From: Candidatus Aenigmatarchaeota archaeon
GTDB taxonomy: Archaea; Aenigmatarchaeota; Aenigmatarchaeia; QMZP01
Direction of reading: 5' to 3'
Length of the DNA: 10,012 bases
Assembly (NCBI GenBank): GCA_030672885.1
Contig: DAOVFN010000017.1
Location: forward strand, 1 to 10,012
Made by a program: the position numbers and the translations under genes. A model generated the notes under the pieces. It saw only the letters and a program-made list of their open reading frames with translations, searched no databases and had not been told where the DNA came from. Of the stretch, positions 1 to 5,550 are shown piece after piece; position 1 is the first letter of the stretch; every line of letters starts with the position of its first letter.

Positions 1-7
1 TCCTCAT
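1..7 (-). CDS. first bases of a leaderless minus-strand gene cut by the window edge
   Basis: An ATG on the minus strand at 7-5 sits 22 nt downstream of a TATA-like box at 37-30, the same geometry as several other genes in this window. Only two codons are visible, so the product cannot be read. In most archaea uS5 follows uL18, so uS5 is the obvious guess, but this is inference from gene order only. Confidence 0.3.
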
Positions 8-29
8 GCCAGAGAATTAACCTGTTTAC

Positions 30-37
30 TTATAAAA
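30..37 (-). promoter_or_regulatory. TATA-like box downstream of uL18
   Basis: The minus strand reads TTTTATAA. The box lies between the uL18 stop (50) and an ATG at 7, at the spacing expected for a leaderless archaeal transcript. It suggests that the gene after uL18 has its own promoter rather than depending only on read-through. Confidence 0.4.
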
Positions 38-49
38 CACGTAGCAGCG

Positions 50-664
50 CTATTTCCTGCTATCTGTCTTTTTGGGCCCTGCCATCTCAGCCTTCTTTGC
101 CGCTGGCTTCCTTTTTTGGGCAGTCCCCTCTGCGTTCTTGCCTTCCAGTATCCTGACCCTGGTTTCGTCAAATAGCTTGGATATGCCTGGCTTCTTTCCC
201 AGGGACTCCATGTAATTATCTATATGCTCTCCCCTTATCCTTTCCTCTGGGGGAATCACTTCCTTGGAATGGGGTATCTCAAGCCCCGCGTCCAGGCATC
301 CCCTGAGGGTCCCGTATATCCTGGAGCCCTTGGTTGATGTGTGGAGGCCTGTGTCAAGCACAGCAGATTTCACACCTTTCTCCTTGGCCATCACACCGCA
401 GAGCAGCCCTGTCAGGTATGCTCCGGGAAGGTTTCCTGTGGCGCCCTTCCATCCGAACCCGTTAAGGTGCCTTGACGTAACCGTTACAATGGACCTGTCT
501 CCCTTGGGAGAATGCTCCACTATCTGGCAGCTGACGCTGTTGACGCTCCTTCTTACGACAACCCTGGGCTTCCCTGACTTCAGCAGCCCGAGCCTGTGCC
601 TGTAGTCGGTCCTGCCCTCCCTTCTCCTCCTGTGGGCTACTATCCTTACCTTTCCACATGTCAT
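50..664 (-). CDS. rpl18: Large ribosomal subunit protein uL18 (archaeal L18)
   Basis: Ribosomal protein that binds 5S rRNA in the central protuberance of the large subunit. The N-terminal block HRRRREGRTDYRHRLGLLKS and the following GKPRVVVRRS are the archaeal/eukaryotic uL18 signature. The core continues with WKGATGNLPGAYLTGLLCG and a conserved LDTGLHTSTKGSRIYG block, and ends near IPPEERIRGEHI. The last 30 or so residues are a Lys/Ala-rich extension beyond the usual archaeal end. I chose ATG 664 (204 aa). A GTG at 673, overlapping the eL19 stop, would add only three residues. The gene overlaps or abuts eL19 and is surely co-transcribed with it. Confidence 0.95.
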   Translation of the reverse strand: MTCGKVRIVAHRRRREGRTDYRHRLGLLKSGKPRVVVRRSVNSVSCQIVEHSPKGDRSIVTVTSRHLNGFGWKGATGNLPGAYLTGLLCGVMAKEKGVKSAVLDTGLHTSTKGSRIYGTLRGCLDAGLEIPHSKEVIPPEERIRGEHIDNYMESLGKKPGISKLFDETRVRILEGKNAEGTAQKRKPAAKKAEMAGPKKTDSRK

Positions 665-669
665 GATAA

Positions 670-1263
670 TCACTTCTTTGCCTTGGCCTTTTTGGGCCTT
701 GTCTTTTCAGGCTTCTCCTTGGCTGGTTTCCTTGCAAGGGGCTTCTTTACGATCTTCCTCGTTGCCACCTTTGCCGCAGCCTTCTTTTTGACCGCCTCCT
801 TGGTGGACTTCTTGCTTGTGCCCTCCTTGAGCATGTCATGTTCCTTGAGATAATATAACAGGTGCTTCTTGTTCCTGAAGAAACCGCCCTTGATTCTCCT
901 GTAGAGTATGCCGTAGTCCTGCCTGGCTATCTGGCTTCCCTCTCTCATCTCTGACAGGAGCCTTCTCAGGGGCCTGACCTTTTCTATCCACTTGGTCTTG
1001 TCGTTCTTTCTTGCGCCCTTGGTACCCTTTCTCCTTCCTGGCCCGCGCATCCGGCCCTTCTTCTTCTGCTCAAGCTTTTTCTTGGAGGCGAATTTGCTCG
1101 TGCCCTTTTTCTGGACGCTCCATATCATGCCCTTTTGTATGAGTCCCCTTATGTCCTCCCTGGTCAGTGATTCCTCTACCTCTTCGCTGGGCTTTATCCT
1201 GACCCTGGAAACGCCGCATTTCATAATCTTCGCGGCAATCTTCTTCTGGGAACCCATGTCCAT
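670..1263 (-). CDS. rpl19e: Large ribosomal subunit protein eL19
   Basis: Archaeal/eukaryotic ribosomal protein that contacts 23S rRNA and takes part in an intersubunit bridge. Diagnostic blocks are QKKIAAKIMKCGVSRVRI near the N terminus, LTREDIRGLIQKGMI, the very basic KKGRMRGPGRRKGTKGARK, and GGFFRNKKHLLYYLKEH near the end of the core. Archaeal eL19 is usually about 150 aa. This one has 197, because the last 47 residues are a low-complexity tail with 19 Lys and 9 Ala, resembling the long tail of eukaryotic eL19. I chose ATG 1263, just after the uS2 stop and 8 nt after a GGGGG run. ATG 1257 and an upstream ATG at 1284 inside uS2 are alternatives. Confidence 0.95.
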   Translation of the reverse strand: MDMGSQKKIAAKIMKCGVSRVRIKPSEEVEESLTREDIRGLIQKGMIWSVQKKGTSKFASKKKLEQKKKGRMRGPGRRKGTKGARKNDKTKWIEKVRPLRRLLSEMREGSQIARQDYGILYRRIKGGFFRNKKHLLYYLKEHDMLKEGTSKKSTKEAVKKKAAAKVATRKIVKKPLARKPAKEKPEKTRPKKAKAKK

Positions 1264-1264
1264 A

Positions 1265-1855
1265 TCACTCGCCCCCAAAGTCATTTAGCGTGTACTCGAA
1301 TTCAGAACCCTTCTTGAGTTCGCCCCGCTTCTTGAGAATTTCCCTGGCCATGAGCCAGAACATGAGGGCGATGCTCTTCCGGCCGTTGTTGTTGGCAGGT
1401 ATGCAGAGGTCTAGGTCCTCTGATATGTTGAATGTGTCGCAAAGCGCCACGATGGGAACCCTTCTTTTCCTTGCTTCCTTTACGGCCTGCTCGTCCACAA
1501 GGGGGTCCACCACAAGAACGACATCTGGCTCATAGAATTCCCTGTATGAGGGATTTGTCAGCGTCCCTGGTGAGAATCTGCCTGCTATGGCCTTGGCGCC
1601 CACTACTTCTGAAAACGTTTCTATGGCCTTTGCTGCGTTGTCCTTCCTGGACACCACCATGATTTTGCCGAATCTCGAGAGGAATTCTGTTGCTACCCTT
1701 ATCCTCTGGTCAACTTTCTGCAGATTGAACACAGCCAGGCCATCATCCCTGATTTTGTAGACGAACTGCCTCATGTATGGCGTACAGGATTTCATGCCTA
1801 TGTGCATTCCTGCAGTCAGATATTCTGTCTTCTTAACCAGCATCTCTTCTGTCAT
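1265..1855 (-). CDS. rps2: Small ribosomal subunit protein uS2
   Basis: Universal 30S protein on the back of the small subunit. It has the archaeal form: EYLTAGMHIGMKSCTPYMRQFVYKIRDDGLAVFNL at the start, then RFSPGTLTNP, EPDVVLVVDPLVDEQAVKEA and VPIVALCDTFN, and a closing NNGRKSIALMFWLMAREIL helix. The length of 196 aa is normal for archaea. The stop codon lies two bases before the chosen eL19 start, so uS2 heads the uS2-eL19-uL18 transcript. In most archaea uS2 sits with uL13, uS9 and RNA polymerase subunits while eL32 precedes eL19, so the placement here is a rearrangement. A TATA-like box lies upstream, with a leader of roughly 25 nt. Confidence 0.97.
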   Translation of the reverse strand: MTEEMLVKKTEYLTAGMHIGMKSCTPYMRQFVYKIRDDGLAVFNLQKVDQRIRVATEFLSRFGKIMVVSRKDNAAKAIETFSEVVGAKAIAGRFSPGTLTNPSYREFYEPDVVLVVDPLVDEQAVKEARKRRVPIVALCDTFNISEDLDLCIPANNNGRKSIALMFWLMAREILKKRGELKKGSEFEYTLNDFGGE

Positions 1856-1902
1856 GTTCTCACTATATCCGATTTTAACAGTTAATAGATTAAAGAGATA
1901 GG

Positions 1903-1912
1903 TATTTAAATA
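1903..1912 (-). promoter_or_regulatory. TATA-like box for the uS2 ribosomal operon
   Basis: The fully palindromic TATTTAAATA lies about 48 nt from the uS2 ATG. With the spacing seen elsewhere in the window, transcription would start near 1881, giving a leader of about 25 nt that contains AGTGAG before the ATG. Being palindromic, the box could also fire to the right. Confidence 0.55.
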
Positions 1913-2051
1913 TTCTGATAATGCAAAGGGCTATAGCACAATCTCATACAGTTTGGCTAATTGTGTCCCAAAGCCCCATGCAACTCAAAACTATTTATCA
2001 TAGTCCTGCGGGAAAACCCACATCATTCAGGGGTGGAATGGGAGCAGGGCA

Positions 2052-2061
2052 AATATTTAAA
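2052..2061 (+). promoter_or_regulatory. TATA-like box upstream of the small ORF and TBP
   Basis: The sequence AATATTTAAA predicts a start site near 2082-2086, where the sequence becomes a small hairpin (GGGCT at 2086-2090 pairing with AGCCC at 2096-2100). I see no convincing TATA box between here and the TBP start, so this may be the TBP promoter with a leader of about 260 nt. A separate short transcript is also possible. Confidence 0.35.
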
Positions 2062-2118
2062 CATCTCTGTGCTACATATACTATAGGGCTGGACGAGCCC
2101 GAATTCACGCTCGTGGAG

Positions 2119-2259
2119 ATGGGAGTTCCCCTCTTGGAGATACTCCTTGGGGGCAGCCCGTCAGAGAAGCGAGAACTATACGCGGTGAGCATTGTGCAAC
2201 AGACGCTGGAAGCCCACGAGCACCAATCGTGGGAGGATGCCACAAAACAGGCGCGTTAA
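2119..2259 (+). CDS. possible small ORF ahead of TBP, unknown function
   Basis: I do not recognise this product. From ATG 2119 it would encode 46 aa (MGVPLLEILLGG then a charged, helical stretch ending ATKQAR). A GTG at 2113 would add two residues, and the open frame continues upstream without a good start. Codon choice over 2089-2259 (GC-ending third positions, no rare pattern) and the balanced composition look protein-like. However, no clear ribosome binding site is visible. It lies downstream of the TATA-like box at 2052 and 83 bp before TBP, so both could share a transcript. The same stretch could instead be an untranslated leader or RNA. Confidence 0.3.
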   Translation: MGVPLLEILLGGSPSEKRELYAVSIVQQTLEAHEHQSWEDATKQAR

Positions 2260-2329
2260 ACACCTGATTATCCTGAATGTGCTGGAAATATCAGTTGACC
2301 GGTTAGACTGATGGGTAATGATATCATTT

Positions 2330-2336
2330 GGAGGGG
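2330..2336 (+). promoter_or_regulatory. ribosome binding site of TBP
   Basis: GGAGGGG lies 6 nt before ATG 2343. This decides the start: the in-frame TTG at 2328 would put the site inside the coding region. Confidence 0.75.
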
Positions 2337-2342
2337 TTCTTG

Positions 2343-3068
2343 ATGCCTGAATTCGATATTAAAGTTGAGAATGTCGTCTCCTTTGCCTCCCTCGGTAAGG
2401 ACATCTCCCTTACCATGCTGGTGGAGAAGATGGAAAACGTCGAGTACGAGCCAGAGCAGTTCCCCGGCCTTGTCTACAGGATACAGGATCCAAGGGCGGC
2501 TGCGCTCATATTCTCGTCCGGCAAGATAGTGTGCACAGGTGCCAGGAGCATAGACCTGTCAAAGGAGGCCATGCACAAGATTGTGGACAGGGTGAGGAAA
2601 ACCGGTGTGGATCTCCCTAGGGAGTTCAGCATAAAGATTGAGAACATAGTTGCCTCCTCCAAGATAGATGCCAAACTGAACCTCGAGGAGATAGCGTTCG
2701 CTCTTGAGAATGCCGAGTACGAGCCAGAGCAGTTCCCCGGTCTTGTCTACAGGATAAGGGAGCCCAGGGTGGCCTTTCTGCTGTTCAGCTCAGGCAAGAT
2801 AATCTGCACAGGGGCGCACACGATTTCCGATGTCCAGTCAGCGCTGAAGAAGCTTAAGATAAGGCTCGAGGAGATAGGAGTAAAGGCCGAGCCAGGAGTA
2901 AACAGCAAGGAGGCATTGCCCAAGAAGCCTGCAAAAGGGAAATCCCCCAAAAAGAAAACCGCTTCAGGGAAACCTGACAAAAAAGGGGCCAGCGCTTCAG
3001 AAGATGAGAAGGCCATGCCTGAGAAAAAAAGCCGCCTAGTCAAAGGAAGCCGAGGAGCGGAGAAGTAA
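2343..3068 (+). CDS. tbp: TATA-box binding protein (TBP) with a long Lys-rich C-terminal tail
   Basis: General transcription factor that binds and bends the promoter TATA box and recruits TFB and RNA polymerase. Two direct repeats form the saddle: residues about 3-86 (FDIKVENVVSF to RVRKTG) and about 97-179 (FSIKIENIVAS to LEEIG). Each holds the diagnostic EYEPEQFPGLVYRI, a following PR, and FSSGKI-CTGA. The core is complete. After residue 179 comes a 62-residue extension with 17 Lys plus many Ala, Ser, Pro and Gly, probably disordered. Archaeal TBPs usually end shortly after the second repeat, often with a short acidic tail, so a long basic tail is unusual and may add non-specific DNA affinity. 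The ATG at 2343 follows a strong ribosome binding site. Confidence 0.97.
   Translation: MPEFDIKVENVVSFASLGKDISLTMLVEKMENVEYEPEQFPGLVYRIQDPRAAALIFSSGKIVCTGARSIDLSKEAMHKIVDRVRKTGVDLPREFSIKIENIVASSKIDAKLNLEEIAFALENAEYEPEQFPGLVYRIREPRVAFLLFSSGKIICTGAHTISDVQSALKKLKIRLEEIGVKAEPGVNSKEALPKKPAKGKSPKKKTASGKPDKKGASASEDEKAMPEKKSRLVKGSRGAEK
2441..2756 (+). repeat. near-identical 43-bp direct repeat inside TBP
   Basis: Bases 2441-2483 and 2714-2756 differ at one position only (C/T at the Gly-Leu codon). Both encode the segment around EYEPEQFPGLVYRI in the two TBP half-repeats. The internal duplication of TBP is ancient, and the rest of the halves has diverged strongly, so nucleotide identity here is more than protein conservation alone demands. 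Confidence 0.9.
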
Positions 3069-3167
3069 AAATTCCATTTCTGTATCGTTTTCATAAGGGC
3101 GGTCGCGAACCCCTACAAACCTAATATAACGTATCCCTCAGGCTTATAGTGCACATATTATTAATTG

Positions 3168-3174
3168 TATAAAA
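3168..3174 (+). promoter_or_regulatory. TATA-like box in the TBP to orphan-gene gap
   Basis: TATAAAA in an AT-rich stretch. The spacing used elsewhere in the window predicts a start at about 3196, exactly where a GC-rich, foldable segment begins with GGGGCGG. Confidence 0.4.
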
Positions 3175-3195
3175 CATTTGTAAATGAATCTCCCG

Positions 3196-3290
3196 GGGCG
3201 GATTGCAACTAACGGACGGGATTTGTGTTAAATCCCCCGACATGGGTTGCATAATAATGGTCCGGACGAAGTGAGGAAGTTGGCAGGCGG
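3196..3290 (+). ncRNA. candidate small structured RNA (possibly H/ACA-like)
   Basis: This GC-rich island lies in AT-rich intergenic DNA and has no ORF. It shows an upper stem CGG-(AC)-GGGATTT (3213-3224) pairing with AAATCCC-CCG (3230-3239) around a GTGTT loop. A lower stem TGCAAC (3204-3209) pairs with GTTGCA (3246-3251), and the asymmetric internal loop between them (TAA / ACATGG) resembles the guide pocket of H/ACA RNAs. I see no clear K-turn and no good ACA box (only ATA after the lower stem), so class and 3' end are uncertain. A TATA-like box at 3168 is correctly placed. Confidence 0.3.
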
Positions 3291-3297
3291 CACATCC

Positions 3298-3305
3298 TTA
3301 TAAAA
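3298..3305 (+). promoter_or_regulatory. TATA box of the orphan gene
   Basis: TTATAAAA ends 20 nt before ATG 3326. This fits a leaderless transcript and supports that the AT-rich ORF is expressed. Confidence 0.6.
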
Positions 3306-3325
3306 TTTTGCACTAATATCAATAT

Positions 3326-3709
3326 ATGACACTTACACAAAAATCCAATGTAACAAGAGGCGTGGATTATGCAAATTCTAAATTCGAGGACACCAAAAAA
3401 TATATAGCTAGCGAAATCGCCGTTATGGAAAACGTATCTGATTATGAGACTTTCTACAAATTTATGGAACAATTCCCAGAGAGGATAAAAACAGTAGTAC
3501 TCAAAGAAGCACCAAATAAGGAAGAACTTGAACATTGGGATAACGATGTCAAAGAAAGATTAACGGTAGGAAGAGATTTATATTTGAGATTGGTATCCGA
3601 AGAGTTGGAAAAAAGAAGTGATAATTATTCCCCAATGCAGGGTTCTGCTTGGGAAGCCTTCAGCGAATGCCTAAAAGAAGCAGGTAAATACATTAAAGCT
3701 AGCATATGA
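3326..3709 (+). CDS. hypothetical protein, AT-rich orphan
   Basis: I do not recognise a family. The product has 127 aa and is soluble, acidic-to-neutral and predicted to be mostly helical, with no signal peptide, membrane segment or Cys motif. Patches such as YETFYKFMEQFPERIKTVV and LYLRLVSEELEKR look amphipathic. The base composition is visibly lower in G+C than all neighbours, with A- and T-ending codons (AAA, GAA, TTA, AGA, ATT beside few ATA). This suggests recent acquisition, for example from a virus, plasmid or other mobile DNA. It has its own TATA box and an apparently leaderless ATG, and it ends 44 bp before the convergent eL37 stop. No partner gene is adjacent on the same strand. Confidence 0.7.
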   Translation: MTLTQKSNVTRGVDYANSKFEDTKKYIASEIAVMENVSDYETFYKFMEQFPERIKTVVLKEAPNKEELEHWDNDVKERLTVGRDLYLRLVSEELEKRSDNYSPMQGSAWEAFSECLKEAGKYIKASI

Positions 3710-3753
3710 TCGATGCCGCCTGCCAACTGAAACCAACAAGCTTTATACGAATC

Positions 3754-3942
3754 TCACTTCCTGGCCGTTCTGAGGCCAGTCTTGTTCTGCCATGCATACT
3801 TCTTTATCCTCTTGGACTTGCCGAAGCCGCATGCCGAGCATATGCTGTCCCTGATGTGGTAGCTCCTGCTTCCGCATCTCCTGCACAGTATATGTGTCTT
3901 CTTCTGCCTCTTTCCCATGCTGGGGCTTCCCATTCCTGCCAT
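3754..3942 (-). CDS. rpl37e: Large ribosomal subunit protein eL37 (zinc-ribbon)
   Basis: Small zinc-binding 50S protein shared by archaea and eukaryotes. From ATG 3942 it has 62 aa. It opens with [20 protein letters not shown], and the four zinc ligands are Cys20, Cys23, Cys35 and Cys38 (CRRC...CSAC), followed by [16 protein letters not shown], a hallmark of the family. The open frame extends upstream to 4047, but that part (with two adjacent Cys and no homology that I know) is the leader, not protein. GAGGAAAGG precedes the start. LSm lies upstream on the same strand, a pairing conserved in many archaea, but a separate TATA box in the 116-bp gap suggests independent transcription too. Confidence 0.95.
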   Translation of the reverse strand: MAGMGSPSMGKRQKKTHILCRRCGSRSYHIRDSICSACGFGKSKRIKKYAWQNKTGLRTARK

Positions 3943-3957
3943 GTTATTCCTTTCCTC

Positions 3958-4015
3958 TTGCTGCCTGGCGTCTTGGCCGCGTTCTCGCGTCAGTGACGGC
4001 AACGCTTCGCAGCAA
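3958..4015 (-). promoter_or_regulatory. structured 5' leader of eL37
   Basis: TTGCTGC (minus strand, 4015-4009) pairs perfectly with GCAGCAA (3964-3958). Inside, colinear stems GCGTT/AACGC (4005-4001 with 3983-3979) and CGTC/GACG (3998-3995 with 3991-3988) close on a 3-nt loop. The 3' arm sits directly before the purine-rich ribosome binding site of eL37. The expected transcription start from the TATA box at 4036 falls at the first base of the stem. A leader of this type could serve for translational autoregulation; that is inference. Confidence 0.5.
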
Positions 4016-4035
4016 TAACTAATCAGCAAACCATG

Positions 4036-4043
4036 TATATATA
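4036..4043 (-). promoter_or_regulatory. TATA box for eL37
   Basis: TATATATA in the gap between LSm and eL37, inside a run reading ATATATATAC on the minus strand. The predicted start site is near 4014. Confidence 0.5.
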
Positions 4044-4058
4044 TCATACAAGAGAAAG

Positions 4059-4274
4059 CTATTTCTCAGGGGATATGTACACGATGCTGTCTCCCCTTAT
4101 AAGGACCTTTCCGAGTTTTATGTCCTTCTCGCCGCTTATTGTAGCATCATCAAGCCAAATGTTGATGTGCGAGTCAAATGCCTTCAGGGTTCCTGTTATG
4201 CGCTCATTTTGCTTGGTTCTTACTATTATCTTCTTGTCCATTGAGCTTCCCAATACATCAAGTGGTCTCTGCAC
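4059..4274 (-). CDS. Sm-like archaeal protein (LSm/SmAP)
   Basis: RNA-binding protein that forms hexameric or heptameric rings, binds U-rich RNA and is linked to RNA processing and turnover. The product has 71 aa. The Sm1 part is [28 protein letters not shown] (about residues 16-43), with the conserved G of the GxLxxFDxHxN pattern and an Asn in the RNA-binding loop. The Sm2 part is [16 protein letters not shown] (residues 54-69), with the RGD-like IRGxxI loop. The start is GTG 4274, six bases after a clear GAGGTG ribosome binding site. It lies upstream of eL37, as in many archaea. Confidence 0.95.
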   Translation of the reverse strand: MQRPLDVLGSSMDKKIIVRTKQNERITGTLKAFDSHINIWLDDATISGEKDIKLGKVLIRGDSIVYISPEK

Positions 4275-4282
4275 TTAAAACA

Positions 4283-4288
4283 CCTCTC
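4283..4288 (-). promoter_or_regulatory. ribosome binding site of LSm
   Basis: GAGGTG lies at normal spacing before the GTG start at 4274-4272. It fixes this non-ATG start over the internal ATG twelve codons later. Confidence 0.6.
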
Positions 4289-4300
4289 TTATAGCGTTAC

Positions 4301-4318
4301 TCATTCATCAATGAATGA
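4301..4318. promoter_or_regulatory. perfect inverted repeat in the LSm promoter region
   Basis: TCATTCATCAATGAATGA has 8-bp arms and a 2-bp centre. A TATA-like GTTAAAAG (minus strand, 4334-4327) would start transcription near 4305, so the palindrome would cover the start site, a typical place for an archaeal repressor. Neither the regulator nor the promoter is proven. Confidence 0.35.
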
Positions 4319-4420
4319 ACACCGCGCTTTTAACTGTCATGTTCCTGTGTCTGCCAGCGCGTTTAAGATTATTCGCACGCATGCTTTTAAGCCTTTTCCT
4401 GTATTCTGCCTGTCCTGGTC

Positions 4421-5521
4421 CTATTTCCCGCGGCCCTTGTGCATATATACCTTACTGACAGGCCATGATATCTCTATGCCCTCCTTGTCAAAGCGCTTCT
4501 TGAGAGCCTTGATGAACTCATGCCTGAGGACATACTGGTCCGCGAACTTGCTGACCCTGAATATAACCTTGAAGTTGATGTTGGAGTCCCCGAATTCCTT
4601 GAACCTCACAAGCGGCTCGAATCCCTTTGCGCCGGTCCCGAGCTTCTTGAGGACACTCCTCGCGACCTCAACAGTGACCTTCTCGACCCGGTCGAGGTCC
4701 TCGTGGTAACTCACCCCGCATTCCACACCGAACCCTATCTCCTGCTTGGGCTTGTCATAGTTTATAAGCTTGCTGGCTGCGAGCTTGGAGTTGGGGATTA
4801 TCACATAGTTCCGGGTAAATGTCTTTATCTTTGTGGAGCGCCACCCTATGTCTATCACTGTCCCGCGGTCTCCGCTGTCCAACTCTATGAAGTCGCCAAG
4901 CTTTATTGGCCTGTCCATCATGACATGCGCTCCTGCAAATAATTCCTTTAGCGTGTCCTGAAGGGCCAGGGCAATCGCAATGCCCCCAATCCCCATGGCG
5001 GCCACGATGGCTGTTATCTCAATCCCGAATGACGCGAGTATCCAGACCAGGGCGAGCAGGAGGATGATGCCCGAAACCACCCGCTTTATCGTGGGAAGGT
5101 ACTGTTCGTCCATCTTGGTGTGTGTCCTGGTCGCCACCTCGATTGCGTACCACCGGACAATCGCATTGATTACCCTTATAGCAACCAGCGCACCGAATAA
5201 TATATAGAATACCGTGAAGCCGCCGTTTATGTAAAGGGCGTATTCAGACAGCTCGGGAAGGCCCTGAAGCGCGACAAACACGCCTGCCACGACAATGCCC
5301 ATGACAAGGGGGAGCGATATGGCATCAACGAGCAGGTCGTCCAGCTCGGACTTTGTCTTGGTAGACACATGAAGCACGAACCGCTTTATGATGAAGTTGA
5401 CGGCCTTGGCGGCCACGAAGAACGCTGCTATAATCACGACGGCCGTGATGTAGTCTGCATACACCCTGCCCACGAATGGTAAAACAAACGAGTCAACATA
5501 ACCCAGCACGGTTTCAAGCAT
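4421..5521 (-). CDS. MscS-family mechanosensitive ion channel
   Basis: Membrane channel that opens under tension to release solutes on hypo-osmotic shock. The product has 366 aa. Hydrophobic segments lie at about residues 22-47, 68-87, 96-120 and 147-165, followed by the pore helix region 168-190 (AIVAAMGIGGIAIALALQD), which is the MscS signature. Next come FAGAHVMMDRPIKLGDFIEL, the beta domain (to about residue 245, VIIPNSKLA), and the alpha/beta cytoplasmic domain, ending KVYMHKGRGK. It has more transmembrane helices than E. coli MscS (three), as many archaeal members do. It appears to be a single-gene unit. A TATA box lies 21 nt before the ATG, which suggests a leaderless mRNA, and that box lies in the end of a repeat element. 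Confidence 0.96.
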   Translation of the reverse strand: MLETVLGYVDSFVLPFVGRVYADYITAVVIIAAFFVAAKAVNFIIKRFVLHVSTKTKSELDDLLVDAISLPLVMGIVVAGVFVALQGLPELSEYALYINGGFTVFYILFGALVAIRVINAIVRWYAIEVATRTHTKMDEQYLPTIKRVVSGIILLLALVWILASFGIEITAIVAAMGIGGIAIALALQDTLKELFAGAHVMMDRPIKLGDFIELDSGDRGTVIDIGWRSTKIKTFTRNYVIIPNSKLAASKLINYDKPKQEIGFGVECGVSYHEDLDRVEKVTVEVARSVLKKLGTGAKGFEPLVRFKEFGDSNINFKVIFRVSKFADQYVLRHEFIKALKKRFDKEGIEISWPVSKVYMHKGRGK

Positions 5522-5542
5522 AGTATCATCTTGGCGGGCCGC

Positions 5543-5550
5543 TATTTATA
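5543..5550 (-). promoter_or_regulatory. TATA box of the MscS gene, within the repeat end
   Basis: The minus strand reads TATAAATA, 21 nt upstream of ATG 5521. Seven of its eight bases are part of the 10-bp terminal inverted repeat of the palindromic element 5544-5728. Confidence 0.6.

Noticed and set aside
264..605. Plus-strand open frame of 113 codons
   Set aside because: Lies wholly antisense to uL18, has no TATA box or ribosome binding site, and the composition is that of a shadow frame.
1921..2118. Upstream part of the frame ending at 2259, from ATG 1921
   Set aside because: The palindromic TATA-like box at 1903 is too close for a leaderless start, there is no ribosome binding site, and the translation of this part (many Ser, His, Pro, Gly) does not look coding. 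Only the part after about 2089 is protein-like.
3943..4047. N-terminal extension of eL37 in the same open frame
   Set aside because: The family length and the ribosome binding site favour ATG 3942, and the upstream stretch is better explained as promoter and hairpin leader.
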